Source: Nostocales cyanobacterium LEGE 12452 (GTDB lineage: Bacteria; Cyanobacteriota; Cyanobacteriia; Cyanobacteriales; Nostocaceae). Taken from it: DNA of 37,360 bases. The stretch is taken from NCBI GenBank assembly GCA_015206945.1, contig JADEXV010000052.1, positions 1-37,360 on the forward strand, read 5' to 3'. The notes under the pieces were generated by a model. It was not told the DNA's origin. It did no database searches and saw only the letters and a list, made by a program, of their open reading frames with translations. Below are positions 28,503 through 37,360 of this stretch, in pieces (position 1 is the first letter of the stretch; the number at the start of each line of letters is the position of its first letter). Position numbers and translations under genes: made by a program.

Positions 28503-30161
28503 ATGGCAAAGCCAATTGAATTTAATTTATTTGCACCTTATAACAAAGGAGCCGCATTAATTGGTTCTTTTTCTGATTGGCAAGAAATTCCAATGGAAAA
28601 AGGTGATGATGGTTATTTCCGCACAAGTGTTGAACTAGAAGATGGCGTTTATAAATATAAATTTCGCGTTCAGTCAAATTCATGGTTTTTTGAGCCAGAA
28701 CAATGGGTTGATGTTACAGATCCTTATGCAACCGACATAGATGAACAAAGTGGAAAAGATGATGGCATTATCCGAGTCAAAGATGGACAAAGAATTACTG
28801 ATACTTATGTTTGGCAACATGATGACAAACCTTTACCTGCTGACCATGAATTAGTAATTTATGAATTGCACGTCGGTGACTTTTCTGGTGGCGAAGACGA
28901 TCCTTATGCACGAGGTAAGTACAAACACGTCATTGAAAAGTTAGATTATTTATGTGAATTGGGAATCAATGCTATTGAGTTGATGCCACTTAAAGAATAT
29001 CCTGGTGATTATAGTTGGGGTTATAATCCGCGCCACTTCTTTGCAACAGAATCTAGTTATGGTTCTACTGCTGAGTTGAAAAATTTGATTGATGAGTGTC
29101 ACGCTAAAGGTATTCGTGTAATTCTTGACGGTATTTATAACCACTCAGAAGCATCTGCTCCATTAACACAAATCGATCACGATTATTGGTATCATCATGA
29201 ACCTCGTGACCCTGATAATAATTGGGGACCTGAGTTTAATTATGAACATTATGATGAAAAATTAGATATTAAGCCAGCTTGGAAATTTATTGGTGAGACA
29301 ATCCGTTTTTGGATTCAGGAATATCATCTTGATGGTATTCGCTATGATGCAGCACGGCAAATTGCTAACTACGACTTCATGCACTGGATTGTTCAGGAAG
29401 CCAAAAAAACTGCTAGCATGAAGCCTTTTTATAATGTTGCTGAACACATTCCTGAAACTACCAGCATTACCAATGTAGATGGGCCAATGGATGGTTGCTG
29501 GCATGACAGTTTTTATCACTGCATTCTAGAACACATTTGCGGTGATACATTTGATTTAGAGCGTCTCAAAGATGTGATTGACTGCAAGCGCCAAGGCTTT
29601 TTGGGTGCTACTAACGTGGTAAATTACCTCACCAATCACGACCATAATCATGTCATGGTTGAACTGGGGAACCGTGAGATTTTTGACGAAGAAGCCTTTC
29701 GGCGAGTTAAATTAGGAGTAGCCATCCTAATGACTGCTGTTGGTGTGCCTTTGATTTGGATGGGAGAAGAATTTGGCGAGTATAAACCTAAACAACCTGA
29801 ATCATCCAAAATCGATTGGACGCTGTTAAGTAACGATCTAAATCGTGGTTTATTTGAATCATACAAAGGCTTAACCAACCTGCGTAAAAGCAATCATGCT
29901 CTCTACACAGAAAATATCGATTTTATCCACGAAAATCCTGAAGTAAAAGTATTAGCTTATACTCGTTGGAATGATGAAGGTTCTCGTGTAGTCGTAATTG
30001 CAAATTTCTCAGAAAACTTCCTAGCTGACTATCACGTTCCTAACTTTCCTAGTGCTGGTACATGGCACGAGTGGACAGGTAATTATGATGTCGAATCTGG
30101 TGATGATGGGATCATTACAGACTTGGGACCATACGAAGCAAAAGTGTTTGTATGGCAGTAA
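28503..30161 (+). CDS. GH13 alpha-amylase family enzyme with N-terminal CBM48-like domain
   Basis: 552 residues from the ATG at 28503; the upstream frame opens at TTG. The N-terminal beta-sandwich (about 1-100; FNLFAPYNKGAALIGSFSDW, then YKYKFRV) is like the CBM48/E-set modules of branching and debranching enzymes. The (beta/alpha)8 barrel follows, with DGIYNHSE, the nucleophile Asp282 in DGIRYDAAR, the acid/base Glu314 in NVAEHIPE and the transition-state stabiliser His379-Asp380 in YLTNHDH. The C-terminal beta domain starts near 460. No signal peptide, so it acts on intracellular glycogen or maltodextrin; hydrolysing versus branching activity cannot be told. A terminator follows at 30201-30230. 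Confidence 0.9.
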   Translation: MAKPIEFNLFAPYNKGAALIGSFSDWQEIPMEKGDDGYFRTSVELEDGVYKYKFRVQSNSWFFEPEQWVDVTDPYATDIDEQSGKDDGIIRVKDGQRITDTYVWQHDDKPLPADHELVIYELHVGDFSGGEDDPYARGKYKHVIEKLDYLCELGINAIELMPLKEYPGDYSWGYNPRHFFATESSYGSTAELKNLIDECHAKGIRVILDGIYNHSEASAPLTQIDHDYWYHHEPRDPDNNWGPEFNYEHYDEKLDIKPAWKFIGETIRFWIQEYHLDGIRYDAARQIANYDFMHWIVQEAKKTASMKPFYNVAEHIPETTSITNVDGPMDGCWHDSFYHCILEHICGDTFDLERLKDVIDCKRQGFLGATNVVNYLTNHDHNHVMVELGNREIFDEEAFRRVKLGVAILMTAVGVPLIWMGEEFGEYKPKQPESSKIDWTLLSNDLNRGLFESYKGLTNLRKSNHALYTENIDFIHENPEVKVLAYTRWNDEGSRVVVIANFSENFLADYHVPNFPSAGTWHEWTGNYDVESGDDGIITDLGPYEAKVFVWQ

Positions 30162-30200
30162 TTATATACACTACCACTGAATCAGTAGTCTAATAGCAAA

Positions 30201-30230
30201 GAAAAGGGGATAAAGATATTTCCCCTTTTC
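30201..30230 (+). terminator. Rho-independent terminator of the GH13 gene
   Basis: GAAAAGGGGA (30201-30210), 10-nt loop, TCCCCTTTTC (30221-30230): a perfect 10-bp stem followed by AGTTATTATTTTAG, 39 bp past the stop. Confidence 0.8.
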
Positions 30231-30361
30231 AGTTATTATTTTAGTTCACATACAGTTTAATTAGAAATTTGTCAATTAAAAAATAAGCTATTTTAAAATT
30301 TCATGGGTTTGTGTTACACTTCTGAGTTGAAGTGCGTATATAAAATTGTCAGAGCATCCCC

Positions 30362-31417
30362 ATGCACAACAAATTACTTAATAGTAATATCGACAACGCT
30401 AACATTGAGAACGATCGCATTTTATTAACTCCCAATGAAATAAAGTCAAAATTACCTTTAACACAATTAGCCGAACAAAGAGTTTTAGCATATAGACAGG
30501 AAATAGAAGATATCCTGGATTTTCAAGATCGCAGGAAATTTATAGTAGTTGGTCCATGCTCAATCCACGACCCAAAAGCAGCGCTCGAATACTCTGAAAG
30601 ATTGAAAATATTGGCCGAGCGAGTCAAGGATAACTTGCTACTAATTATGCGAGTGTATTTTGAAAAACCAAGAACAACCGTAGGTTGGAAGGGATTAATT
30701 AACGATCCAGATATGGATGATTCTTTCCATGTAGAGAAAGGTTTATTAATTGCACGGGAGCTACTATTAAAAATTACAGAGTTAGGATTACCTGCTGGCA
30801 CAGAAGCACTAGACCCAATCATCCCTCAATACATCAGTGAGCTGATTACATGGTCTGCTATTGGCGCACGTACAACTGAATCACAAACTCACCGCGAAAT
30901 GGCAAGTGGGCTTTCGATGCCTGTGGGTTTTAAAAATGGTACTGACGGCAATATTCAAGTAGCTTTGAATGCCCTACAATCAGCTGGAAACCCTCATAAT
31001 TTTCTAGGAATTAATCAAAACGGACAGGTCAGCGTCTTTCAAACTAAAGGTAATGGCTATGGTCACGTAATTTTAAGAGGTGGTAGTCAACCCAACTTCG
31101 ATCCAGCAAATGTCAAACTGGTAGAAGAGAAATTAAAACAGGCAAATTTACCACCGAGAATTGTAATCGACTGTAGCCACGGCAATACCAATAAAGATTA
31201 TAAATTACAAGGTGCGGTCTTAGAAAATATTATTCAGCAAATAGTGGATGGTAATACATCAATTGTGGGCATGATGCTGGAATCGCATTTGTATGAAGGT
31301 AGTCAACCAATTACTGGTAAAGAAGAATTAAAATATGGTGTTTCTGTAACCGACAAATGTATTAGCTGGGAAGAAACCGAAAAAATTATTTTGGCTGCTC
31401 ACGAAAAACTTAAATGA
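30362..31417 (+). CDS. aroG: 3-deoxy-7-phosphoheptulonate synthase (DAHP synthase, class I)
   Basis: 351 residues; condenses phosphoenolpyruvate and erythrose 4-phosphate, the first step of the shikimate pathway. AroF/G/H-type motifs are intact: VVGPCSIHDPKAALEY, MRVYFEKPRTTVGWKGLIND, PAGTEALDPIIPQYISELIT, WSAIGARTTESQTHREMASG, GFKNGTDGN, VILRGGSQPNF, VIDCSHGNTNKDY and GMMLESHLYEG. Feedback-inhibitor specificity (Phe, Tyr or Trp) is not obvious from sequence. A small hairpin CACTTC-TGAGTT-GAAGTG (30317-30334) lies 28 bp upstream of the ATG. A group II intron begins 8 bp after the stop codon. Confidence 0.96.
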   Translation: MHNKLLNSNIDNANIENDRILLTPNEIKSKLPLTQLAEQRVLAYRQEIEDILDFQDRRKFIVVGPCSIHDPKAALEYSERLKILAERVKDNLLLIMRVYFEKPRTTVGWKGLINDPDMDDSFHVEKGLLIARELLLKITELGLPAGTEALDPIIPQYISELITWSAIGARTTESQTHREMASGLSMPVGFKNGTDGNIQVALNALQSAGNPHNFLGINQNGQVSVFQTKGNGYGHVILRGGSQPNFDPANVKLVEEKLKQANLPPRIVIDCSHGNTNKDYKLQGAVLENIIQQIVDGNTSIVGMMLESHLYEGSQPITGKEELKYGVSVTDKCISWEETEKIILAAHEKLK

Positions 31418-31980
31418 GAATTCAGGTGCGATTCGTTGTGTGACAAAATCTCGGTAATCAGCCCGTAAATAACCACACCAACCAATTCTAGAAATAGAAA
31501 CGGTTGAACTCTTGGTCTGATGCAGGTGAAAATCCTGCCTACCAGACTCAGGTATGACTCCCTACCTGCCCATACTGACCAGACTCGGTTTCTGGAGGGT
31601 AAAGCTGGGGACAGGGCGCAATCAGACACCTGTTGCGGGGTGACACCGGCGCTAATAGGGAGTTCCGATGGTGAAATAGAGCCTGAAAAAACAACCCACT
31701 TATAAGCAGGACGCAACATCAAAAACCTGACTTCACTGGAGTTTATTCCCGCCGTACATCTGAATAGTAACGGTAAGAGTCTAGGGAATCCAGTGGTTGA
31801 ATTGGCTACACCTAATGGAACTAACAATCTAACCAAGGGAACGAAGAAAAACGAATTGAAGGTCACTGGGGAAGGTCGAACCCCAAAGTAGGCTAGACGA
31901 GAAGCGGAACCCCTTCAATTCGGGTAGGACAGACTGTAATTGGTCTGAGGTATTCAGAAAACACAAATCGAAGTTAGAGC

Positions 31981-32301
31981 ATGATTGGGCACAACAAAGT
32001 TAGTGAATCTTGGAAGAACCTACCGTGGAAGAAATTCCGTCGTAATTTGTTCCGCCTACAAAGACGAGTGTTTAAAGCTATTCAAGTTGGCGACAAGCGC
32101 AAAGCTCAGTCCCTTCAGAAGCTTATATTGAAATCCACCTCAGCGCGGTTACTGGCTATCCGACAAGTAACACAGCTAAACGCTGGCAAAAGGACTCCAG
32201 GAATCGATGGTAAAGCCAAACTCACTTGTGAGGAAAGGTTTGAATTGAGCGAAAAACTCAAGTACCACAGTAGCAATTGGCATCACCAATCGAGCGTTTA
32301 A
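31981..32301 (+). pseudogene. Group II intron reverse transcriptase/maturase, N-terminal fragment
   Basis: 106 residues corresponding to the N-terminal RVT_N part of an intron-encoded protein: WKNLPWKKFRRNLFRLQRRV, KAQSLQKLILKSTSARLLAI and RQVTQLNAGKRTPGIDGKAK. The frame stops right after LSEKLKYHSSNWHHQSSV, where relatives continue into the finger and palm motifs. All RT catalytic motifs (YADD) are missing. Confidence 0.85.
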
Positions 32302-32302
32302 G

Positions 32303-32662
32303 GTGTTCAACAAGGAAACCAAACAAGACCGCAAATCCAGCAAGAAATTACTGGATATAGCGTTCCCATCGATTCCTTACTCCGAAAATAAACATATCAG
32401 CGTTAAGGGGAAAAAATCTCCTTTTGACGGAGATATGGCTTACTGGAGCGAACGCAACAGCAAGCTCTATGACGGTGAAACCTCTTGTGCTTTAAAACGG
32501 CAAAACCATACGTGTGGATACTGTGGGCTAAAGTGTACAAGTGATGAACGAATACACTTACACCACATCGACGGCAATCATCGCAACCAGAAAACCAAAA
32601 ACCTGATTGCTGTTCACGAGTCCTGTCATGATTATATCCACATGAGCAAACGCAAAAGCTAA
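32303..32662 (+). pseudogene. Group II intron protein, C-terminal HNH fragment
   Basis: A frame shifted relative to the N-terminal fragment encodes the end of the same protein: KKSPFDGDMAYWSERNSKLY, then an HNH/zinc motif HTCGYCGLKCTSDERIHLHH, IDGNH and HESCHDYIH. The only start available is a GTG at 32303, inside homologous sequence, so this is a remnant and not a new gene. The HNH residues themselves look intact, so independent nuclease expression cannot be excluded. Confidence 0.8.
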
Positions 32663-32751
32663 GAATATCGAAAGCTGGGTGCGGCGAAAGTTGCACGCCC
32701 AGATTGAACAAAGAGGTGCGGCGGATAATACCGCCCATCGACTCTACCAAC

Positions 32752-32801
32752 TCAGAATTCAGAATTTCAGAATTCAGAATTCAGAATTTAGAATTCAGAA
32801 T
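32752..32801 (+). repeat. AATTCAG tandem repeats flanking the intron
   Basis: Six or seven imperfect copies of CAGAATT directly after the intron. The same motif (GAATTCAG, 31418-31425) directly precedes it, so the intron sits inside a pre-existing AATTCAG repeat tract downstream of the DAHP synthase gene. Confidence 0.75.
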
Positions 32802-32914
32802 GCAATCAATGGGGAATTTAGAGCATGTTTGTCAAGTCTGAAAGTATACTGACAAACCCCGCTTCGATTGGGAGCATCTAAATGAGTGTAAAAACACGCC
32901 CGTTTTGGCGAATG

Positions 32915-33088
32915 GAATTCGCGGCTATACAAACAAAACCCACACTTCTCTACGAGACGCTGCGCGAACGACAAGCTCAGTGACCGCCTCCGTGGGTTTC
33001 AAATTCTTTGAGTCCGCGTAGCGTCTCGTAGAGAAGTGCGGATTTCTCTGCAAGACGCACTCGCGTTCGTTTGTGTAGCCGCGATTTC
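32915..33088. mobile_element. MITE-like 174-bp palindromic element
   Basis: Terminal inverted repeats GAATTCGCGGCTATACAAAC (32915-32934) and its complement at 33069-33088 match at 18 of 20 positions. A second, perfect 19-bp inverted pair lies inside (32943-32961 and 33020-33038, CACTTCTCTACGAGACGCT). No ORF inside. It looks like a non-autonomous, transposase-mobilised element; no clear target duplication was found. Confidence 0.65.
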
Positions 33089-33304
33089 TAATCGCCTGGT
33101 ATATTTGCTAGGATCTTTAAGATATACCTAAGATAGATGTAATAGTATTTAATATGTGCTAATCACTCAATACTACCAACTGAAGGATTGAAAATTAGTA
33201 TTTTTCTACATAAAATTAAAAATCTAAAATTAAAAATTGGTAACACTGATGGTTAGGAGTGTTAGAGTTTCAAGAAATTCACCGAAACTTTTCAGCGGGT
33301 ATTC

Positions 33305-35521
33305 ATGCTGAAGAAACTACAGAAAAAGCAAATTTCGATAATTGCGGGTGCAGCACTGTTTGCCTTTTTAACTGGGGCAATGGTATCAGCACCTGAGATT
33401 GGCAAGTCTCTGGGTAAATGGCTCAAACTGAGTCAGAATCAAGCAGAGCAAAAATCGGACGGTAGTGTTGCTCAATCAGCCGTTTTTCCGTTGATATCGC
33501 AATCGCTGCCAGAACGAGCGGCAAAACTGGCTGCGATCGCTCAAGAATCGCGATCGCCAGATCGGAATCGCGCTCGTTATCTTTTGGCGAGTGATTATAT
33601 TGAAAGAACCCAAGGGCAAAAAGCTCTGGTTTTACTCCAAGGACTAGAGAAAGACTATCCCATCCTCGCGCCTTACATTTTGCTCAAACAAGCCCAGGCA
33701 GAGGATATGCTGGGCGAGGACGGCAAAGCCTCGGATCTTAGGCAAAGGGTGCTGAAACAGTATCCCAAAGAAGCGGCCAGCGTGAAAGCGCTATATCTGA
33801 TTGCTCAACCAAAGCAACAAGAAACAGCGATCGCTCAATTTCCTTCCAATCCTCTAACTTGGGAAATTATCCGCAAACGCTTGCAAGAAAATCCCAATCA
33901 GCCACAATTACAGTTGATTTTGGCTAAGTATGCCTACGATCAACCAGGTATTGTGGGCGTTTTGGATCAGCTAGTAAAACAGACTACCCTCAAACCTGAA
34001 GATTGGGAACTCATTGGTACAAGCTATTGGGAAAATAGTCAATTTCTGAAAGCGGCTAATGCTTACGCCAAAGCACCCAAAACATCGCGCAACCTCTACC
34101 GTACTGCACGGGGCTTACAGGTGGGAGGCAAAGATAAAGAAAAAGCGATGCCTGCGGCGGGCTACGCCTACGCCACCTATAAACAATTAGTGCAGGAATT
34201 TCCCAATAGTGAGGAAACTGGGACGGCACTACTGCGGTTAGCAGAAACTGCAAAAACACCTAAAGACGGCTTACCATATCTTGACCAGGTAATTAGTAAA
34301 TTTCCCAAACAAGCTGGTACTGCACTGGCACAAAAAGCCAAAATTCTCCAAACTCTCAAGGATCAAAAGTCAGCTAGCGCGGCGTGGCAATTACTCATAG
34401 CTAAATACGGTAACTCTGACGAAGCAGCAGAATACCGTTGGAAAATCGCCCAAGATAAAGCTGAAGCCAAAGATTACGTCGGTGCTTGGCAATGGGCAGA
34501 ACCAATTGTCACTAATAACCCCAATAGCATTTTGGCTCCAAGGGCAGGCTTTTGGGTAGGTAAATGGGCGGCTGCACTGGGGAAACAGCAAGAATCTAAA
34601 ACTGCTTATGAATATGTGGTTAGCCAGTTTCCCTACTCTTACTATGCATGGCGAGCCGCGACAATGTTGGGGCTAAATGTCGGCAATTTTGACAACGTGC
34701 GCGTCATGAACCCAGAAGTAATCGCACCCCGGCGTCCAGTACCGCCTGCTGGTTCTGAAACTTTCAAAGAATTGTATCTGCTAGGTCAAGACCGCGATGC
34801 CTGGTTACAATGGCAAACAGAATTTCAGAACAAAATTCAGCCAACGGTAGCAGAGCAATTTACTGAAGGGTTGATGCGGCAGGCTAAAGGAGAAAATCTC
34901 ATCGGAATTGACAAAATTTCTAAATTAGAAGACCGGGAAATACCAGGCGAACTTGCCCAATATCAGACTCTAAGTAAACAAATCACCTATTGGCAAGCGC
35001 GTTATCCATTTCCCTATCAGCGAGAGATTGAAAAGTGGTCTACTGAGCGTCAACTCAATCCTCTGCTAGTAACTGCTTTGATGCGTCAAGAGTCACGGTT
35101 TGAACCAAAAATTAAGTCTGTTGCTGATGCTACTGGTTTAATGCAAGTGTTGCCGAGTACAGCTAAATGGATCGCACCACAAATTAAGGTGGATTTCAAA
35201 ACAATAAGTCTAGAAAATCCCAATGATAACATCATGATGGGTACATGGTATTTGGATCATACGCATGAGCAATATAACAATAACTCCTTGCTGGCGATCG
35301 CTAGTTACAATGCTGGCCCCGGCAATGTCTCCAAATGGTTGCAAACTCTAACTACAAAAGATCCAGATGAGTTTGTTGAACAAATTCCCTTTGATGAAAC
35401 TAAAAACTATGTGCGGCAAGTATTTGGCAACTACTGGAATTATCTAAGGCTTTACAACCCGGAAATTTCTGGCATAGTGACAAAGTACTCGACCACACAC
35501 CCACAACTACCGACGCAATAA
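33305..35521 (+). CDS. slt: Soluble lytic murein transglycosylase (Slt-type)
   Basis: 738 residues. An N-terminal membrane anchor or signal (IIAGAALFAFLTGAMVSA, about 13-30) precedes a long helical TPR-like superhelix (about 60-560) and a C-terminal SLT/goose-lysozyme domain (about 575-725). The catalytic Glu596 is in ALMRQESRF; GLMQVLPSTAKW and AIASYNAGPGNVSKWL complete the active site. It cleaves peptidoglycan glycan strands in the periplasm to anhydro-muropeptides. At about residues 281-289 the stretch MPAAGYAYA in KEKAMPAAGYAYATYKQL is encoded by a short repeat (34145-34173), an in-frame insertion between helical repeats that the protein apparently tolerates. Confidence 0.93.
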   Translation: MLKKLQKKQISIIAGAALFAFLTGAMVSAPEIGKSLGKWLKLSQNQAEQKSDGSVAQSAVFPLISQSLPERAAKLAAIAQESRSPDRNRARYLLASDYIERTQGQKALVLLQGLEKDYPILAPYILLKQAQAEDMLGEDGKASDLRQRVLKQYPKEAASVKALYLIAQPKQQETAIAQFPSNPLTWEIIRKRLQENPNQPQLQLILAKYAYDQPGIVGVLDQLVKQTTLKPEDWELIGTSYWENSQFLKAANAYAKAPKTSRNLYRTARGLQVGGKDKEKAMPAAGYAYATYKQLVQEFPNSEETGTALLRLAETAKTPKDGLPYLDQVISKFPKQAGTALAQKAKILQTLKDQKSASAAWQLLIAKYGNSDEAAEYRWKIAQDKAEAKDYVGAWQWAEPIVTNNPNSILAPRAGFWVGKWAAALGKQQESKTAYEYVVSQFPYSYYAWRAATMLGLNVGNFDNVRVMNPEVIAPRRPVPPAGSETFKELYLLGQDRDAWLQWQTEFQNKIQPTVAEQFTEGLMRQAKGENLIGIDKISKLEDREIPGELAQYQTLSKQITYWQARYPFPYQREIEKWSTERQLNPLLVTALMRQESRFEPKIKSVADATGLMQVLPSTAKWIAPQIKVDFKTISLENPNDNIMMGTWYLDHTHEQYNNNSLLAIASYNAGPGNVSKWLQTLTTKDPDEFVEQIPFDETKNYVRQVFGNYWNYLRLYNPEISGIVTKYSTTHPQLPTQ
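34145..34173 (+). repeat. Small dispersed repeat inserted in slt (copy 2)
   Basis: A 29-nt sequence beginning GCGATGCCTGCGGCGGGC, 26 of 29 identical to 3330-3358. Both copies are read in the same frame (MPxAGxAxA) and the same orientation relative to the host gene. Confidence 0.75.
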
Positions 35522-35894
35522 TCTTAGAAAGTTATGAGTTGTGAGTGTTGAATTCAAGCAATTTTTTAATTCAAAGTTCACAACTCATAGTGATATCTGT
35601 TTAGCTAATTACTAATAGGCATTACCTTCAATGCTGTTATTACAGCCATAAATGCTGCTACATTGAAGCTGGGCATAGGTAATAGCAAAGCCTGGTCAAA
35701 AGCATCACTTTTACTCAGGTTGACGATGTGCCATTATTGACAGTTTAAGCTCGTAAATAGCTTGTTATGTGCTGGCAAAAGTCTTATAAAACACAATTTT
35801 TGCAGAGGCGATCGCTAATAGCTTGAGTTGATTACACCTATGGCGTTAATATATCTTAATCTATTCAGTATAGTATTGCTTTTTTAGCGCCCCA
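35522..35894. other. Intergenic region with two inverted repeats
   Basis: 373 bp. A perfect 12-bp inverted repeat, TATGAGTTGTGA (35533-35544) and TCACAACTCATA (35578-35589), just after slt is a plausible transcription end. A second weaker pair, ATTACCTTCAATG (35621-35633) against CATTGAAG (35661-35668) and GGTAAT (35678-35683), follows. No ORF seen. Confidence 0.55.
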
Positions 35895-37271
35895 ATGGAG
35901 TTAACTTCAAAAGAATTTAAGTCAGAACTGATATTAGAAGTCCAAGCTTGCTTGCAATTAGCAGTTCCTTTGATAATTACTCAAATATTAGAAGCGGGCA
36001 TTCCTTTATTGGATGGGGTAATGATGGGCTTACTTAACAGCCAAGCTTTAGCTGCGGGTGCTTTAGGCGCTGTTACTTTTTCTACTCTAGCTTCCGTTTG
36101 TCGTTCTGTTCTTTCAGCCGCGGGTGTAAGTGTCGCTAATGCTTTTGGTGCAGGAAAAATAGACCAAGTGAGCCGTGCTACCGGTCAAGGAATTTGGTTA
36201 GCCGTAACGATGTGCTTACCTATGATGTTTATCATTTGGCACTTTGACTATATCCTGCTACTAACTGGTCAAGAAGAAAGCAATGTGTTATTAGCTCAAA
36301 CATATTTGCGGTCTATTGTTTGGGGTTTTCCGGCTGCACTCGGTTTTTGTATCTTAAAAGAAGTTAGCTCTGCCCTCAATCGTCCCCAATTCTTAACAGT
36401 AATTACGGTGATGGGACTATTATTAAATGCGGTTGCTAATTACGTGCTAATGTTCGGTAAATTTGGTTTACCAGCCCTTGGTTTAGCCGGTATCGGTTGG
36501 GGAAGCACACTCATTTTTTGGCTGAATTTTATTGCTGCCGCTAGTTGGATTTGCTTTGATAACTACTTTAAAAAATACCAACTTAATAGCGCTTTAGATA
36601 AATTTGATCGGAAGATGTTTATAGATATCTTCCAAACTGGGTGGTTTTTGGGGTTGCAGTATGGAGCAGAAATTGGAGTATTCACTGCCACTGCTTTACT
36701 GATGGGGTGGTTTGGAACAGAAACGTTAGCAGCACATGAAATTACCGTCGAGACAGAAAGTTTTGTCGAAACAGTGTCTATAGGTATTTCCTATGCCGTC
36801 ACAATGAGAGTAGGACAGTTGAGGGGACAAAACGATCTCAAAGGTGCAAGCACAGCGGGATTAGTCTGCATTGCGCTGGTTACTCCTTTTGTAAGTGTTG
36901 TGGCACTAATTTTTTGGCTGTTTCCCAACTATATTGTGGCAATGTATTTGGACACCAGTAATCCAGATAATATCGAGATAGTTAAAACGGCAACTTCTTT
37001 CCTGGCTGCGGGGGCAATAGTCCAAATATTTTATTCTATTCAGACTATTGCTGCTGGTGCTTTAATCGGATTGAAAGACACCAAAGTGCCAGCGTTAATT
37101 ACTATATTTGCTTACTGGGGAGTAGGTCTAGGTGGGGGCTATTTGATGGCATTCACTTTCGACTGGGGTGCTATAGGTTTATGGTTGGGTTTGGTACTAG
37201 GGCTACTTATGGGTGCAGTGCTTTTAACTGGGCGTTTTTATCTTTTGACTTCTGAGATTGAGTCTGATTGA
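35895..37271 (+). CDS. MATE family efflux transporter
   Basis: A 458-residue multidrug/toxic-compound extruder of the inner membrane, coupled to Na+ or H+. About 12 hydrophobic helices in two related halves. The N-half shows LAVPLIITQILEAGIPLLDG, VMMGLLNSQALAAGALG and SVANAFGAGK; the C-half repeats the pattern with LLMGWFGTETLAAHEITVET, VETVSIGISYAVTMRVGQLR, and GLKDTKVPALI near the end. The overall pattern is NorM-like. The substrate is unknown. The gene is complete and followed by a G-rich/C-rich inverted repeat at the window edge (about 37310-37350). Confidence 0.93.
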   Translation: MELTSKEFKSELILEVQACLQLAVPLIITQILEAGIPLLDGVMMGLLNSQALAAGALGAVTFSTLASVCRSVLSAAGVSVANAFGAGKIDQVSRATGQGIWLAVTMCLPMMFIIWHFDYILLLTGQEESNVLLAQTYLRSIVWGFPAALGFCILKEVSSALNRPQFLTVITVMGLLLNAVANYVLMFGKFGLPALGLAGIGWGSTLIFWLNFIAAASWICFDNYFKKYQLNSALDKFDRKMFIDIFQTGWFLGLQYGAEIGVFTATALLMGWFGTETLAAHEITVETESFVETVSIGISYAVTMRVGQLRGQNDLKGASTAGLVCIALVTPFVSVVALIFWLFPNYIVAMYLDTSNPDNIEIVKTATSFLAAGAIVQIFYSIQTIAAGALIGLKDTKVPALITIFAYWGVGLGGGYLMAFTFDWGAIGLWLGLVLGLLMGAVLLTGRFYLLTSEIESD

Positions 37272-37360
37272 CTAAAGAAGACTTGGGGACAAGAAGAATT
37301 AAGGACAAGGGGAAAGACTTGTTGTAAGTTCTGACTGAAGTCCCCTTGTTTCCCCTGTTC

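Larger units (their letters stand above)
31426..32751 (+). mobile_element. Group II intron with internally deleted ORF
   Basis: The 5' end is GTGCG (31426-31430), directly after the 5' exon ATTCAG (31420-31425). An exact complement CTGAAT at 31760-31765, about 335 nt into the intron, is a good EBS1 for that IBS1. Domain V is visible near 32670-32706: AAGCTGGGTGC with the catalytic AGC, a CGAAAG tetraloop, then GCACGCCCAG. Domain VI follows (AGAGGTGCGGCGG to CATCGACTCT), and the intron ends about ACCAAC near 32751 (3' end uncertain by a few bases). Total about 1.3 kb, against about 2.4 kb for ORF-bearing relatives: the reverse-transcriptase core is gone. The ribozyme parts look complete, so it may still splice if a maturase is supplied in trans. 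Confidence 0.88.

Noticed and set aside
31399..31866. 155-codon minus-strand frame after the DAHP synthase
   Set aside because: Lies antisense to the structured RNA of the group II intron.
32403..32750. 115-codon minus-strand frame over the HNH fragment
   Set aside because: Antisense shadow of the HNH remnant and intron domains V/VI.

Overview
The window looks like chromosome of a filamentous, probably heterocyst-forming, Nostoc-type cyanobacterium. GCGATCGC (HIP1) octamers are scattered through both genes and spacers, the spacers carry Nostoc-style tandem and dispersed short repeats, and many genes are cyanobacterium-specific families (Ycf33/DUF751, DUF4327, DUF1823, a HetZ-like regulator). 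There are no rRNA or tRNA genes that I can see.

Layout. 1-1670: a single-domain response regulator and a cation-diffusion-facilitator transporter. 2145-3611: a divergent TetR regulator / short-chain dehydrogenase cassette. 3862-6561: small conserved proteins and a ycf33-rbfA pair. 6727-8054: a Dam-type adenine methylase meeting tail-to-tail a PD-(D/E)XK nuclease-like gene, a probable restriction-modification pair. 8283-8640: a dead ParE/RelE toxin with an antitoxin remnant. 8675-14055: a HetZ-like protein, a YciO/Sua5 protein, LarC and the bifunctional NAD(P)HX repair enzyme.

The most interesting region is 14133-19476 on the minus strand. Geosmin synthase (two terpene-cyclase domains) is followed by two paralogous 468/469-residue proteins. 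Each has a cyclic-nucleotide-binding-like domain inserted after the N-arm/E-loop of an HK97-fold encapsulin shell (family 2B). The reading is that a geosmin-forming enzyme is packaged in a two-component protein nanocompartment. Supporting details are a GPxGLGTSAxRIGS motif present after each cyclase domain of the enzyme, a non-canonical phosphate-binding cassette in both shells, a perfect 23-nt inverted repeat between the shell genes, and a repeat-rich 840-bp upstream region. A PAS-GAF-PAS-class III nucleotide cyclase lies 2.1 kb beyond the operon's upstream end, but its transition-state Arg position is Tyr.

20316-30161: a deoxyhypusine-synthase-like (homospermidine-type) enzyme, the cyclase, an exported protein with duplicated Cys-pair modules and an emfourin-like C-terminus, an arginase/agmatinase-family hydrolase, acylphosphatase, an Asp/Arg repeat protein, DUF1823 and a GH13 enzyme. 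30362-37271: DAHP synthase, a group II intron with a largely deleted ORF immediately downstream of it, a 174-bp MITE-like palindrome, a soluble lytic transglycosylase and a MATE exporter. A short repeat of about 29 bp has been inserted in frame in both the dehydrogenase and the transglycosylase genes. All functional statements are from reading the sequence; no database search was run.
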